Shown here: piece after piece, positions 34,151 through 42,523 of the stretch
Position numbering within the stretch: the first letter of the stretch is position 1
Layout of the letters: the number at the start of each line of letters is the position of its first letter
From: Thermohalobaculum sp039816045
GTDB taxonomy: Bacteria > Pseudomonadota > Alphaproteobacteria > Rhodobacterales > Rhodobacteraceae
Assembly (NCBI GenBank): GCA_039816045.1
Contig: JBCBYB010000012.1
Coordinates: 58,262 to 122,261 of the forward strand
DNA length: 64,000 bases
Direction of reading: 5' to 3'
Position numbers and translations under genes: made by a program
The notes under the pieces: generated by a model
What the model was told of the DNA's origin: nothing
The model's input: only the letters and a program-made list of their open reading frames with translations
The model's database searches: none

Positions 34151-37039
34151 TCAAAGGTAGGCATCATCATAAGTGAAGTCCAACCCCTGGATGTTGAAGT
34201 CGGAGCTGTTCTCCCCATAAGACCGTGTCGAGCTGGACCCGGCTCCATGGCCGAACTGGGTGGCCGACACGACGAGGCTCGAGAAAGCCGGAGAGGGTAT
34301 TTCAATCGGATAGGAGCCATATGTGCCCGCTTCCTTCACACCCGCGCCGAGGCTCGAAAACCCGGGCCCGATCAGACCGTTGGCTAGTTCGCCTCCATCA
34401 TCGTCGTAGGTTGTCCAAACACCGGTCTCCGGCAGCCCGCCGCCTTCGGTCGCGCCGAGCATCCCCACATGGAGTGTCACCTCCGTTGCGGGTTGGTCGA
34501 ACTCAAAAGCAATCGCTTCGCTCTCGCCCCCGTTGTCGTCGTAGAAGTCGATCTGGCCATCCCAGCGGCTGCCCTCCCCCGCAACGCCAAAGCCGAATTC
34601 GAACTGGGTCGAGTAGACCACGTCGCCCCGCTCGCCGGAGCGAAGGGTTCCGCTGACCGCCACCTCCTCCTCCCAAAGATACCCTCCTGTCTCGTCCGGC
34701 GTCAGGCTGTCTGCTGTGGCGACAAGCGAAAACGATGTGCTCGAGGGCGGCGCGGCGTTGACGACCTCATAGGTGATCAGGGCGGGCTCGCTGCTCAACT
34801 GACCATCACTGGCAATGACGCCGACATCATAGAGACCCGCATCATCGAAACCAGGGGCGACCGTCACGACGCTCCCGTCGACGGTCACGAAGTCGGGTGC
34901 ACCGACCAGGCTGTAGGTCAACGGATCACCATCGGGGTCGCGGAAGAGGTGCTGCACGTCGATGGTCCGGCTTTCGCCCTCAGGCACTTCCTGGCCTGTC
35001 AGAGGGATGAAAACAAAGGGCGCGCCGTTGTCCGGATCCACCAGGATCGTGTCATTGACGATGAGCTCGAACGTCCAGGGGGCGCTGATCGCTTGGCCAT
35101 CGGAGGCCACGACCGAAACGCTGTAGATCCCGTCATCGCCGTCTTCCGGGCGGAACCGGAGCACGGGGAAGGGGTCGTCTTCGATCGCCACAAAGTCGGG
35201 CCCTTCGGTGATCGTATAGCTCAGCGGATCACCATCGGGGTCACGGAACACGGCGGGCAGCGAGTAGGCGATGACCCTGCCTTCATCCAAAGTCGTTTCG
35301 TCGAAGAATGGGCGCCAAGGTTCCGGCGCCTGGTTCGCAGGGGCTACGCCATCGGGTGTCGTGATCAGACGGAAGCGGTCGATGTCCATGATCGAGCGCG
35401 CTCCGCCGCGGAAGACAAAGTGCAGGTCCTGGAGCCCTGTCACCGACCCGAGATCGAGGGTGATGTCCTCGTAGCTTGCCCATCCTCCTGTGTTGCCCGT
35501 CGTATGGCTTGCAAGCAGCGGTCCATCGGGTGCGCCGGTCCGGACTTCGACGGTGCCGCCGTTCGAGCCGGATGCGAGCCGCAATTCCAAGGCTTGCGCG
35601 GCGTCAGCGTCGGAACCAAAGTCGATCGCGTCATACCGGACCCATTCTCCGTCCTGTGTCGATCCGATCTGCCGGTTGCCGCCTTGTGTGAACACCCCCA
35701 CCCCGAGCGTGGCATCGAAATCTTCGGCTTCGAACTCCTGGATGATCTCGACCGGATCCTGGACCACACTGTCGAGGACGGTGAGCTCAAAGGTCCAGGC
35801 CTCGCTTGTCAGGGCTCCATCCGAGGCTTCGACTGAAACCGTGACCACCCCATCGTCACCGTCCGCCGGAGCGATCCGGAGGACAGTGTCCTCAATGGTC
35901 ACGTAGTCTGGCCCATCGACGACCGAATAGATGAGCGCATCACCGTCCGGGTCCGAGAACACCGTCTCCAGATTGAACGTGGTGCTGCTGTCTTCCGCCC
36001 GTTCGAGGGTGTCGAACAACGGCGCGACAACGGGTGCGCGGTTTTCGGGGTCAGCCGGAGCCTCCGCGACGGAGATCTCGAACCGGTCGATATCCATGAT
36101 CGACCGAGCGCCGCCTCGGAACACAAAATAGAGGTCTTGAACCCCCGTCACGGCGCCCAGATCGAGGGTCACGTTGTCGTAGCTTGCCCATCCGCCCGTG
36201 TTGCCGGTCGCGTAGCTGGCGAGCAGCGCGCCGTCCGGGGTTCCCGTCCGAACCTCGAGAGTGCCGCCGTTCGAACCGGATGACAGCCTGAGATTGAGCG
36301 ACGTCTCGGCCTCGGCATCACTCCCAAAATCGACCGCGTTATACCGGACCCATTCGCCATCTTGCGTCGATCCGATCTGCCGATTGCCGCCTTGCGTGAA
36401 AATGCCGACGCCAAGCGTTGCATCAAAATCCTCCGCTTCAAAGGACTGCACGGACACGGGCGCGCCAGGGTCTTCCGCCTCTTCTCCCGGACCGGCAGTT
36501 GCAAAGACCGCCGAGAAACCCGCAGCATCCAGCTGTCTGTCGTAGAGCCGGACATCACCGATCTCTCCGGAGAATAGGTGGGTCAGAGCGTCGGCGCTTT
36601 CCGATGCCGAGGCCCATTGGCTAGCTCCTAGCGTGATCGGCTCAAGATTGCCGAGGAGACCGCCCGCATACGGGTGCTCGGCGACACTCTCCCCATCGAC
36701 AAAAAGCGACAGTCCGTCAGGGCCGAAACTCACGCCGATATCATGGCTCTGACCGGCGACGATCTGACCCCCGCGCAGTTCGTAAGACGTGGCGTCAGAC
36801 TGCAGCCGAAAATAGATCTCGCCATCATCGATCCAGAGCCCGATATGCCCTCCGGTTCCATAGTATTTGGCGTCCTTGGAGATCAGCCCCTGAAAACCAT
36901 TGGAAGACTCCGGCACAACCGAGAAAGCGAGGCTTCCCAGGGGCGCTTCCCAGGCGACGCTATGATCGAAGACCGACACATCTCCGAGGGTCTCAACCGT
37001 GGTGCCGGGCAGCGTTAGGATGGGCACTGATAGGGTCAT
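34151..37039 (-). CDS. LamG/CBM6/Ig-like multidomain surface or secreted protein
   Basis: Protein of 962 residues built from adhesive modules. Residues 25-190 are a LamG/concanavalin-like domain (HIGLWIDDGEIYFRL, FSGEIGDVRLYDRQLD). Residues about 197-321 and 432-560 are two closely similar CBM6-type carbohydrate-binding domains, both with EAEDFDATLGVG and GGARSIMDIDRF. Between and after them are three Ig/cadherin-like repeats with the FxDPDGD motif (about 340-425, 575-670, 680-775). The C-terminal 180 residues are an acidic, Gly-rich beta domain (ending FNIQGLDFTYDDAYL). There is no N-terminal signal peptide, so type I secretion through the C-terminus is likely but not proven. No transporter is adjacent. 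Confidence 0.82.
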   Translation of the reverse strand: MTLSVPILTLPGTTVETLGDVSVFDHSVAWEAPLGSLAFSVVPESSNGFQGLISKDAKYYGTGGHIGLWIDDGEIYFRLQSDATSYELRGGQIVAGQSHDIGVSFGPDGLSLFVDGESVAEHPYAGGLLGNLEPITLGASQWASASESADALTHLFSGEIGDVRLYDRQLDAAGFSAVFATAGPGEEAEDPGAPVSVQSFEAEDFDATLGVGIFTQGGNRQIGSTQDGEWVRYNAVDFGSDAEAETSLNLRLSSGSNGGTLEVRTGTPDGALLASYATGNTGGWASYDNVTLDLGAVTGVQDLYFVFRGGARSIMDIDRFEISVAEAPADPENRAPVVAPLFDTLERAEDSSTTFNLETVFSDPDGDALIYSVVDGPDYVTIEDTVLRIAPADGDDGVVTVSVEASDGALTSEAWTFELTVLDSVVQDPVEIIQEFEAEDFDATLGVGVFTQGGNRQIGSTQDGEWVRYDAIDFGSDADAAQALELRLASGSNGGTVEVRTGAPDGPLLASHTTGNTGGWASYEDITLDLGSVTGLQDLHFVFRGGARSIMDIDRFRLITTPDGVAPANQAPEPWRPFFDETTLDEGRVIAYSLPAVFRDPDGDPLSYTITEGPDFVAIEDDPFPVLRFRPEDGDDGIYSVSVVASDGQAISAPWTFELIVNDTILVDPDNGAPFVFIPLTGQEVPEGESRTIDVQHLFRDPDGDPLTYSLVGAPDFVTVDGSVVTVAPGFDDAGLYDVGVIASDGQLSSEPALITYEVVNAAPPSSTSFSLVATADSLTPDETGGYLWEEEVAVSGTLRSGERGDVVYSTQFEFGFGVAGEGSRWDGQIDFYDDNGGESEAIAFEFDQPATEVTLHVGMLGATEGGGLPETGVWTTYDDDGGELANGLIGPGFSSLGAGVKEAGTYGSYPIEIPSPAFSSLVVSATQFGHGAGSSSTRSYGENSSDFNIQGLDFTYDDAYL
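35340..35745 (-). repeat. Second CBM6 module (intragenic repeat)
   Basis: This segment matches 36060-36450 at about 80 percent on DNA level by eye, including long shared runs such as TCGTAGCTTGCCCATCC and GTGCCGCCGTTCGA. It encodes the second carbohydrate-binding module and reflects a duplication inside the gene. Confidence 0.8.
36060..36450 (-). repeat. First CBM6 module (intragenic repeat)
   Basis: Partner of the repeat at 35340-35745. Both modules keep the EAED start and the MDIDRF end typical of CBM6-like folds. Confidence 0.8.
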
Positions 37040-37249
37040 CGAGGTCTCCGCGTCGCAAGGGGGTTTGCGTTACCCAGCGGTAGGCCAATACCGCATAGGT
37101 TGTATTGAACGAGATTGACCTTCCCCTGCGTGGCCGCGCTCGTGGGCAACAGAATTCTTGGATCCTCAGAGCGAGGGGGTCATTCTAGCGGGAACGGGCG
37201 CCCGCCTCGGTGGCGGCGCGAGACTGAGTGACCAGCACACGGAGGTCCT

Positions 37250-37888
37250 ATGCCATATGAGCCGACAGACATCGTCGCCAACGAAGAGGAGCTCCGCGCC
37301 TTGGTGCCGAAGCCGCCTAACGGCACGCAAGACGTGAAAATTATTGACCATATCGACAGGCACTGCCGTGTCTGGATTGAACGCTCGCCGTTTCTGGTGA
37401 TGACCACGTCCGACGCGGACGGCCGTCTTGACTGCTCCCCCAAAGGGGACCCGGCGGGTTTTGTGAAAGTGATCGATGAGAAGACCCTTGCCATCCCGGA
37501 TCGGCCGGGCAATCGCCGCTTTGATGGGTTCTTGAACATCTTTCAGACCGGCCGCATCGGTCTTCTCTTCTTTGTGCCGAACCGAAACGAGACCGTTCGC
37601 GTCAATGGCACCGCTCAAGTAGTGCGTGATCTCGCTCTACGGGAGAGCATGGCGATCAAAGGCCGCGTGCCGGAACTGGCCATTCTCGTCCGTGTCGAGG
37701 AGGCCTTCTATCACTGCGGCAAGGCGATCATACGGTCTGGTCTTTGGGCGCCGGACAAGGCGGTCTCGACCGAAGGGCTCCCGACCTATGCAGAGGCCAA
37801 TGTAGACCACACGGGGCGGGACTACTCCCTCGAGCAGGTCACCAAATGGTTCGAGCACAACGACAAGAACCGGCTCTATGACGAGTGA
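37250..37888 (+). CDS. Pyridoxamine 5'-phosphate oxidase family flavoprotein
   Basis: FMN-binding split-barrel protein of 212 residues, of the MSMEG_1061 type. Visible marks are FLVMTTSDADGRLDCSPKGDPAGFV, IPDRPGNRRFDGFLNI, and the closing HTGRDYSLEQVTKW...RLYDE. Members are FMN- or F420-dependent reductases or oxidases of unknown substrate. ATG 37250 follows GGAGGTCCT. It is convergent with the acyl-CoA ligase. Confidence 0.88.
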   Translation: MPYEPTDIVANEEELRALVPKPPNGTQDVKIIDHIDRHCRVWIERSPFLVMTTSDADGRLDCSPKGDPAGFVKVIDEKTLAIPDRPGNRRFDGFLNIFQTGRIGLLFFVPNRNETVRVNGTAQVVRDLALRESMAIKGRVPELAILVRVEEAFYHCGKAIIRSGLWAPDKAVSTEGLPTYAEANVDHTGRDYSLEQVTKWFEHNDKNRLYDE

Positions 37889-37897
37889 CCGAGGCCG

Positions 37898-39526
37898 CTA
37901 TGCGGTTCCGCGGGCCTTGGCACGTAGGGCAAATTTCTGGATCTTGCCCGTGGAGGTCTTGGGCAGTTCCCCGAACACCACCGCGCGCGGGCATTTGAAA
38001 TGCGCAAGGCGCTCACGACAAAAGACGACGACCTCGGCCTCGGTGAGCGCGACACCAGGTTTCAGCTCAAGGAACGCACACGGCGTCTCGCCCCATTTCG
38101 GATCGGGTTTGGCGACAACTGCAGCGACAGCCACGGCAGGATGCTTGTAGAGCACGTCCTCGATCTCGATCGACGAGATGTTCTCGCCCCCTGAGATGAT
38201 GATGTCCTTGGAGCGATCCTTGATCTCCACATAGCCGTCCGGGTGCCAGACCGCGAGATCGCCTGTGTGAAACCACCCACCGGCAAAGCTGGCCTCGGTC
38301 GCCTCGGCGTTCTTGAGATAGCCCTTCATCATGATATTGCCGCGCATCATGATCTCACCCATCGTCTCGCCATCCTTGGGCACGGGTTCGAGCGTTTCGG
38401 GATCGGCCACCATCAACCCCTCCTGCACCTCATAGGGCACGCCCTGACGCGCCTTCAGGGCGGCGCGCTCCTCGGGCGGACGCGCATTCCACGCCTCGTC
38501 CCAGGTGCAGACGACGGCGGGACCATAAACCTCCGTGAGCCCGTAGACATGGGTGACCGCGACCCCCATCGCCTCCATCGCACCGATCACCGCTGCGGGT
38601 GGGGCAGCGCCCGCCGTCATCATCGAGACCGGCTGAGAAGCGGGTCTCCCCTCTCCCGCGGCAACCATCATCTGCATCACGATCGGCGCGCCGCAGAGAT
38701 GCGTAACCCCGTGCTCGGCAATGGCATCGAGAATGGCGCTCCCATCGATCCGACGCAGGCACACATGAGTGCCGGCCAGTGCGGTGATGGTCCACGGAAA
38801 GCACCAGCCATTGCAGTGGAACATCGGCAAGGTCCACAGATACGCCGGATGGTGGGGCATCGGCCAGGTCACCGCATTGCCGAGGGCGTTCAGATACGCC
38901 CCCCGGTGGGAATAGACGACGCCCTTGGGGTTTCCGGTTGTCCCTGAGGTGTAGTTGAGCGCGATGGCGTCCCACTCGTCTTCCGGCATCAGCGGCTCGA
39001 AACTCGGGTCGCCCGCTGCTAGGAACGCTTCGTACTCCGTCTCACCGATGATCTCCCCGCTTTCGGCCAACGCGTCGTCTATGTCGACAACGACCGGGGG
39101 CGACTCCATGCCTGCCAGAGCGGCCCGAACCACCGGGGCAAATTCCCGGTCCGCCAAAAAGACCTTAGCCCCACCATGGGTGAGGATGAAGGTCACTGTC
39201 GCGGCATCGAGGCGCGTGTTGATCGCGTTCAGCACCGCTCCCGCCATTGGCACGCCGAAATGGGCCTCAACACTCTCCGGAATATTCGGGGCGAGCAGAG
39301 CAACGACGTCCCCCTTTCCTACTCCTTGCCGGACCAGAGCAGAGGCCAGCCGCCGGCAACGCTGTTCAGTCTCCGCCCAAGTCTGGCGCCGGGCGCCATG
39401 GATGATCGCGGTCCGCTGGGGGTGCACGCTGGCGGTGCGGCGTAGAAGCGAGATCGGGCTGAGGGGAACATAATTGGCGTCCCGCTTGTGCAGGCCCATC
39501 TCCATCGGGTGGCTTTCGCGTATCAC
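37898..39526 (-). CDS. Acyl-CoA synthetase (AMP-forming), DmdB-like family
   Basis: ANL-superfamily ligase of 542 residues. It adenylates a carboxylic acid and transfers it to CoA. It has the P-loop YTSGTTGNPKG, HVYGLTEVYGP, the WFHTGDLAVWHPDGY hinge region, and the catalytic C-terminal Lys in PKTSTGKIQK. The ANYVPLSPISLLRR start is common to marine alphaproteobacterial medium-chain or 3-methylmercaptopropionate ligases (DmdB group). No dmdA, dmdC or dmdD genes are here, so the substrate stays open. The start is GTG 39526 with GAGG upstream. Confidence 0.9.
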   Translation of the reverse strand: MIRESHPMEMGLHKRDANYVPLSPISLLRRTASVHPQRTAIIHGARRQTWAETEQRCRRLASALVRQGVGKGDVVALLAPNIPESVEAHFGVPMAGAVLNAINTRLDAATVTFILTHGGAKVFLADREFAPVVRAALAGMESPPVVVDIDDALAESGEIIGETEYEAFLAAGDPSFEPLMPEDEWDAIALNYTSGTTGNPKGVVYSHRGAYLNALGNAVTWPMPHHPAYLWTLPMFHCNGWCFPWTITALAGTHVCLRRIDGSAILDAIAEHGVTHLCGAPIVMQMMVAAGEGRPASQPVSMMTAGAAPPAAVIGAMEAMGVAVTHVYGLTEVYGPAVVCTWDEAWNARPPEERAALKARQGVPYEVQEGLMVADPETLEPVPKDGETMGEIMMRGNIMMKGYLKNAEATEASFAGGWFHTGDLAVWHPDGYVEIKDRSKDIIISGGENISSIEIEDVLYKHPAVAVAAVVAKPDPKWGETPCAFLELKPGVALTEAEVVVFCRERLAHFKCPRAVVFGELPKTSTGKIQKFALRAKARGTA

Positions 39527-39718
39527 GGTGTCCTCGACTGGTCATCGGCGGTCCTAATCCCTGGCACAAGACGCCGGGGAAGCCAATGAACCGAGTGTAC
39601 AGTCGTGGGAGCCGGGTATGACAGTCTCCGGTCTGGACGGGTGCAACCGTGGGCGAGGCGTGTCCGTCTAAGCCAACGCGAGAGCCGCCGCGCGTTGATT
39701 TGCAAGCCGGTAAACCCT

Positions 39719-41689
39719 TCAGCGGGGGAGACGCTTTGACCAGGTCTTTCGGCACACTGGCGTGTCATTCCAGTCGACGTCCAAGCCACCTTCTAAGACA
39801 AAGGAGGCACCTTCGGTGTGAACGCTAACCCGGCTATGCACGGTCGCCGTTCCATCGGTGCGCGCGATGGTCATGCGGTGATCGACCAGCGCGCTTGCTG
39901 TCCCGGCGTCAGACGGATCGACCCGATGTTCGGCTCGGGTTTCATAGGCGAACACCGTGCCGCTCTCAGGGAACTCGACCGCAACCTCGGGCTGATGCCA
40001 GCCACTGACAAGGCTGCCGCCGTCTTCGTTAGAGAACCGCCGGATCTTGGGGGCCGCGCGCACGTTGTGCGATTTTACAACGGGCAGGTCCACCGGTTGA
40101 GGCAAGGGCACTCTCAACGGCTGCGGAGGGCCCATTAGCTCTGATATCGTCAACGAGCCCTTGAGCAGCCGGACCGACGAGGCGTCTTTCGAGGGCCAGA
40201 CCAGGGGCCAAAGAGATGCCGACAACGCCAAGCGCAGCCGGTGCCCTGCCGGCACGCGATAGGCCACGGAGTGGAGGGGCACGCTTATGTCGCATGCGCC
40301 CTCCGGCCGATCAGGCTCCAATGTGTCGTCGAGCAACATGTTCCGGACGGAATAGCTTATCCGAGCGGAGGTCCCGTCTTCTGCGACATCGCATAGGCGG
40401 ATCGCAACTTGACCCGTTGGCGGCGTGCATGCGACGCGCAGGTCCGCTTGGACCACGCCGATGATGGTCAGATCTTCTGACAGAGGCAGCGTCTCAAAGG
40501 TTAGGGACCGCGCATCGTCCTGGTCTTGATCGACCGGCAACCCTCCAAAGCGACCAAAATAGCCTGTGTCCCCGGAGGCCCGGCCGACGGCGAGATCGAG
40601 CGGGATCACCGAGGTGATGTCCGCCTGCTCAGAGGCGAGACCACTGTTGGTGAGATGCAGGGTGTGAAGGCGTCGATGCTGCGATCTTGGCTCGATCTCG
40701 ATCCATGCCCCTACGCGAGCATCCAGGATGTCTTGGGGTGGCTCGTAGTCCCGCAGCCACAAGCGCAGACGCGGCCACTCTGGTTTCTTCGGTGACGACG
40801 TCGCAAGCCAGCAATCCCACCACTCCAGCGCGAGGGACTGAAATCCGATGCCCGGTCCCGGATGACCGTGATCGGGATAGTGATGTCCCCAAGGGCCGAC
40901 GATCCCCCAGACCAAGTCCGGCCGCGCGTCGGCCAGTGCCATGACCGAGTTCGAGTAGCGATCAGACCATCCGCCGACCGCGAGGATCGGCACGCTCAGT
41001 CGCTCCGCAGAGTGGACAACCGAACCATGGCGCCAATAGGCATTGCACCCTTCTTCACGGAGCCAGCGTTCAAGGGGAAACTCCAGGTGGTCCAGCCGCT
41101 TACGCCATATCTCCTTCCAATTCGATCCAACATTGGGCGTGGGCGGCGCGGCCAAGATCGCCGACAAAGTAGCGCCCCATTCGATGCTATCGGTCAGGAC
41201 ACAGCCGCCCATATGATGGATATCATCCGTGTATCGGTCATGGGTTGCACAAACCGCGATTATGGCCTTCAGGGCCTCAGGTGCATCCACACTTGCCTGA
41301 AGGGACGCAGTCCCTCCCCACGACGTGCCAAACATACCGACGCGACCATTGCACCATGGCTGTTCTGCCAGCCAGTCGATCACATGGCGCGCGTCGTCCA
41401 ACTCGTGTTGGCAGTACATATCAGGCATGTGCCCTTCGCTGTCGCCTGATCCCCGCATGTCCACCCGGATGCACGCATAACCATGTGCAGCGAAGAAGGG
41501 ATGGTTCCGCTCATCGCGCGGCCGAACCATGTCTGCCTTGCGATAGGGGATGTACTCCAGAATTGCGGGCACAGGCCCTGCGCCTTCGGGCAACCACAAC
41601 CTTGCTGCCAACCGCACGCCGTCCGGCATCTCGATCCAGAGGTGCTCGGTCTCCGCCACGGGCCAAGCTGTTCTATCCGAATGGGCCAT
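39719..41689 (-). CDS. CocE/NonD family acyl-hydrolase (copy 1)
   Basis: Alpha/beta hydrolase of 656 residues of the family that includes cocaine esterase, alpha-amino-acid ester hydrolase and glutaryl-7-ACA acylase. The N-terminal catalytic domain has VRLAARLWLP, EYIPYRKAD, VDMRGSGDSEG, and the nucleophile elbow GMFGTSWGG. GPWGHHYPDHGHPG follows. The C-terminal third is the jelly-roll X-Pro dipeptidyl-peptidase-type domain (VPAGHRLRLALSASLWPLVWPS). It is cytoplasmic, with no signal peptide. It is divergent from the HTH-cupin regulator and a paralogue lies in the facing operon at 47899. Confidence 0.92.
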   Translation of the reverse strand: MAHSDRTAWPVAETEHLWIEMPDGVRLAARLWLPEGAGPVPAILEYIPYRKADMVRPRDERNHPFFAAHGYACIRVDMRGSGDSEGHMPDMYCQHELDDARHVIDWLAEQPWCNGRVGMFGTSWGGTASLQASVDAPEALKAIIAVCATHDRYTDDIHHMGGCVLTDSIEWGATLSAILAAPPTPNVGSNWKEIWRKRLDHLEFPLERWLREEGCNAYWRHGSVVHSAERLSVPILAVGGWSDRYSNSVMALADARPDLVWGIVGPWGHHYPDHGHPGPGIGFQSLALEWWDCWLATSSPKKPEWPRLRLWLRDYEPPQDILDARVGAWIEIEPRSQHRRLHTLHLTNSGLASEQADITSVIPLDLAVGRASGDTGYFGRFGGLPVDQDQDDARSLTFETLPLSEDLTIIGVVQADLRVACTPPTGQVAIRLCDVAEDGTSARISYSVRNMLLDDTLEPDRPEGACDISVPLHSVAYRVPAGHRLRLALSASLWPLVWPSKDASSVRLLKGSLTISELMGPPQPLRVPLPQPVDLPVVKSHNVRAAPKIRRFSNEDGGSLVSGWHQPEVAVEFPESGTVFAYETRAEHRVDPSDAGTASALVDHRMTIARTDGTATVHSRVSVHTEGASFVLEGGLDVDWNDTPVCRKTWSKRLPR

Positions 41690-41782
41690 CCATCACCTGA
41701 GAAAAGAATTACTCGATATTTTTCTTCCCAACGAGGAAATTTTCAATACCATTCTACAAGCGATCGGCAATGCGAGGGATTC
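41690..41782. promoter_or_regulatory. Divergent AT-rich promoter region, CocE copy 1 / regulator
   Basis: This 93-bp gap is far more AT-rich than its flanks (ATTACTCGATATTTTTCTTC, GAGGAAATTTTCAATACC). It has to carry promoters for both divergent genes and is the natural operator for the HTH-cupin regulator. No perfect dyad was found; GGAAATTTTC at 41735-41744 is the nearest. Confidence 0.5.
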
Positions 41783-42478
41783 GTGGACGAGCTCGCCAGC
41801 ATGGATGCTGCACGCAGCGGACAACGCACCAGCTCCGAAGCTTTCGGAGCTGAGGTCAGGCAGCTCCGAAAAGCGCGGCAAAAGACCTTGGCGCAGCTTC
41901 GAGACGCAACCAAAATCTCCATCAGCCACCTGAGCGCGATTGAGCGCGGAGCGGTGAACCCCTCCCTCAGCATGGTCACGCGCATAGCCAATGCACTGGG
42001 CGTGCCGGAGGAGTGGTTCTTTGCAAGCCGCCCCGGCGCAGGCCCTTTGGAACAGGCCTATGTGGTCCGAGCAGCGAACAGGCGGAACCTGAACCTGCTC
42101 TATGACGAAACGGTCGAGCAGGCCGGGTACTCGGATGCCTTGCTCTCCTCGTCGATCGGGGGTGGGTTTTATATGGGGCTCTCGGACTATCCCCCGCATT
42201 CCGAGCAGGTGATCGACCACTACTACACCCGCGAGGGCGAGATGCACGGGCTTGTGCTCGAAGGCGAGTTCGAACTGCGCCTTGAGCAAGAGGTCATAAC
42301 CTTGCGCGAAGGCGACAGTTTCAGCTTTCCCGGAGACATCGTCCACAGCGCACGGAACCTGTCGGATCGACGCGCCCGGCTTCTTTGGGTGAATGCCCCC
42401 GTCATCCTTCCGCGCTTCACAGAGCGTGTGGAGCGCGTCCCCAAAAACGCGCCTGATGAGCCTCAGGACACGGAGTGA
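41783..42478 (+). CDS. HTH (XRE)-cupin transcriptional regulator
   Basis: Regulator of 231 residues: an N-terminal Cro/CI-type helix-turn-helix (VRQLRKARQKTLAQLRDATK, ISHLSAIERGAVNPSLSMV) and a C-terminal cupin (HYYTREGEMHGLVLEGEFEL, EGDSFSFPGDIVHSARN). Such proteins sense small metabolites through the cupin. GTG 41783 is chosen because GCGAGGGA lies 3 nt upstream; an ATG at 41801 is the alternative. It is 45 bp from the substrate-binding protein gene on the same strand and divergent from CocE copy 1, so it probably controls both. Confidence 0.88.
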   Translation: MDELASMDAARSGQRTSSEAFGAEVRQLRKARQKTLAQLRDATKISISHLSAIERGAVNPSLSMVTRIANALGVPEEWFFASRPGAGPLEQAYVVRAANRRNLNLLYDETVEQAGYSDALLSSSIGGGFYMGLSDYPPHSEQVIDHYYTREGEMHGLVLEGEFELRLEQEVITLREGDSFSFPGDIVHSARNLSDRRARLLWVNAPVILPRFTERVERVPKNAPDEPQDTE

Positions 42479-42523
42479 GTTCCGACATCAAGACCAACAG
42501 TCATACGGACAGGGAGAACGCAG

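Noticed and set aside
34519..36000. CRISPR-like or tandem repeat array suggested by repeated blocks
   Set aside because: The repeats are long coding duplications of CBM6 and Ig-like domains, not short palindromic units with spacers.
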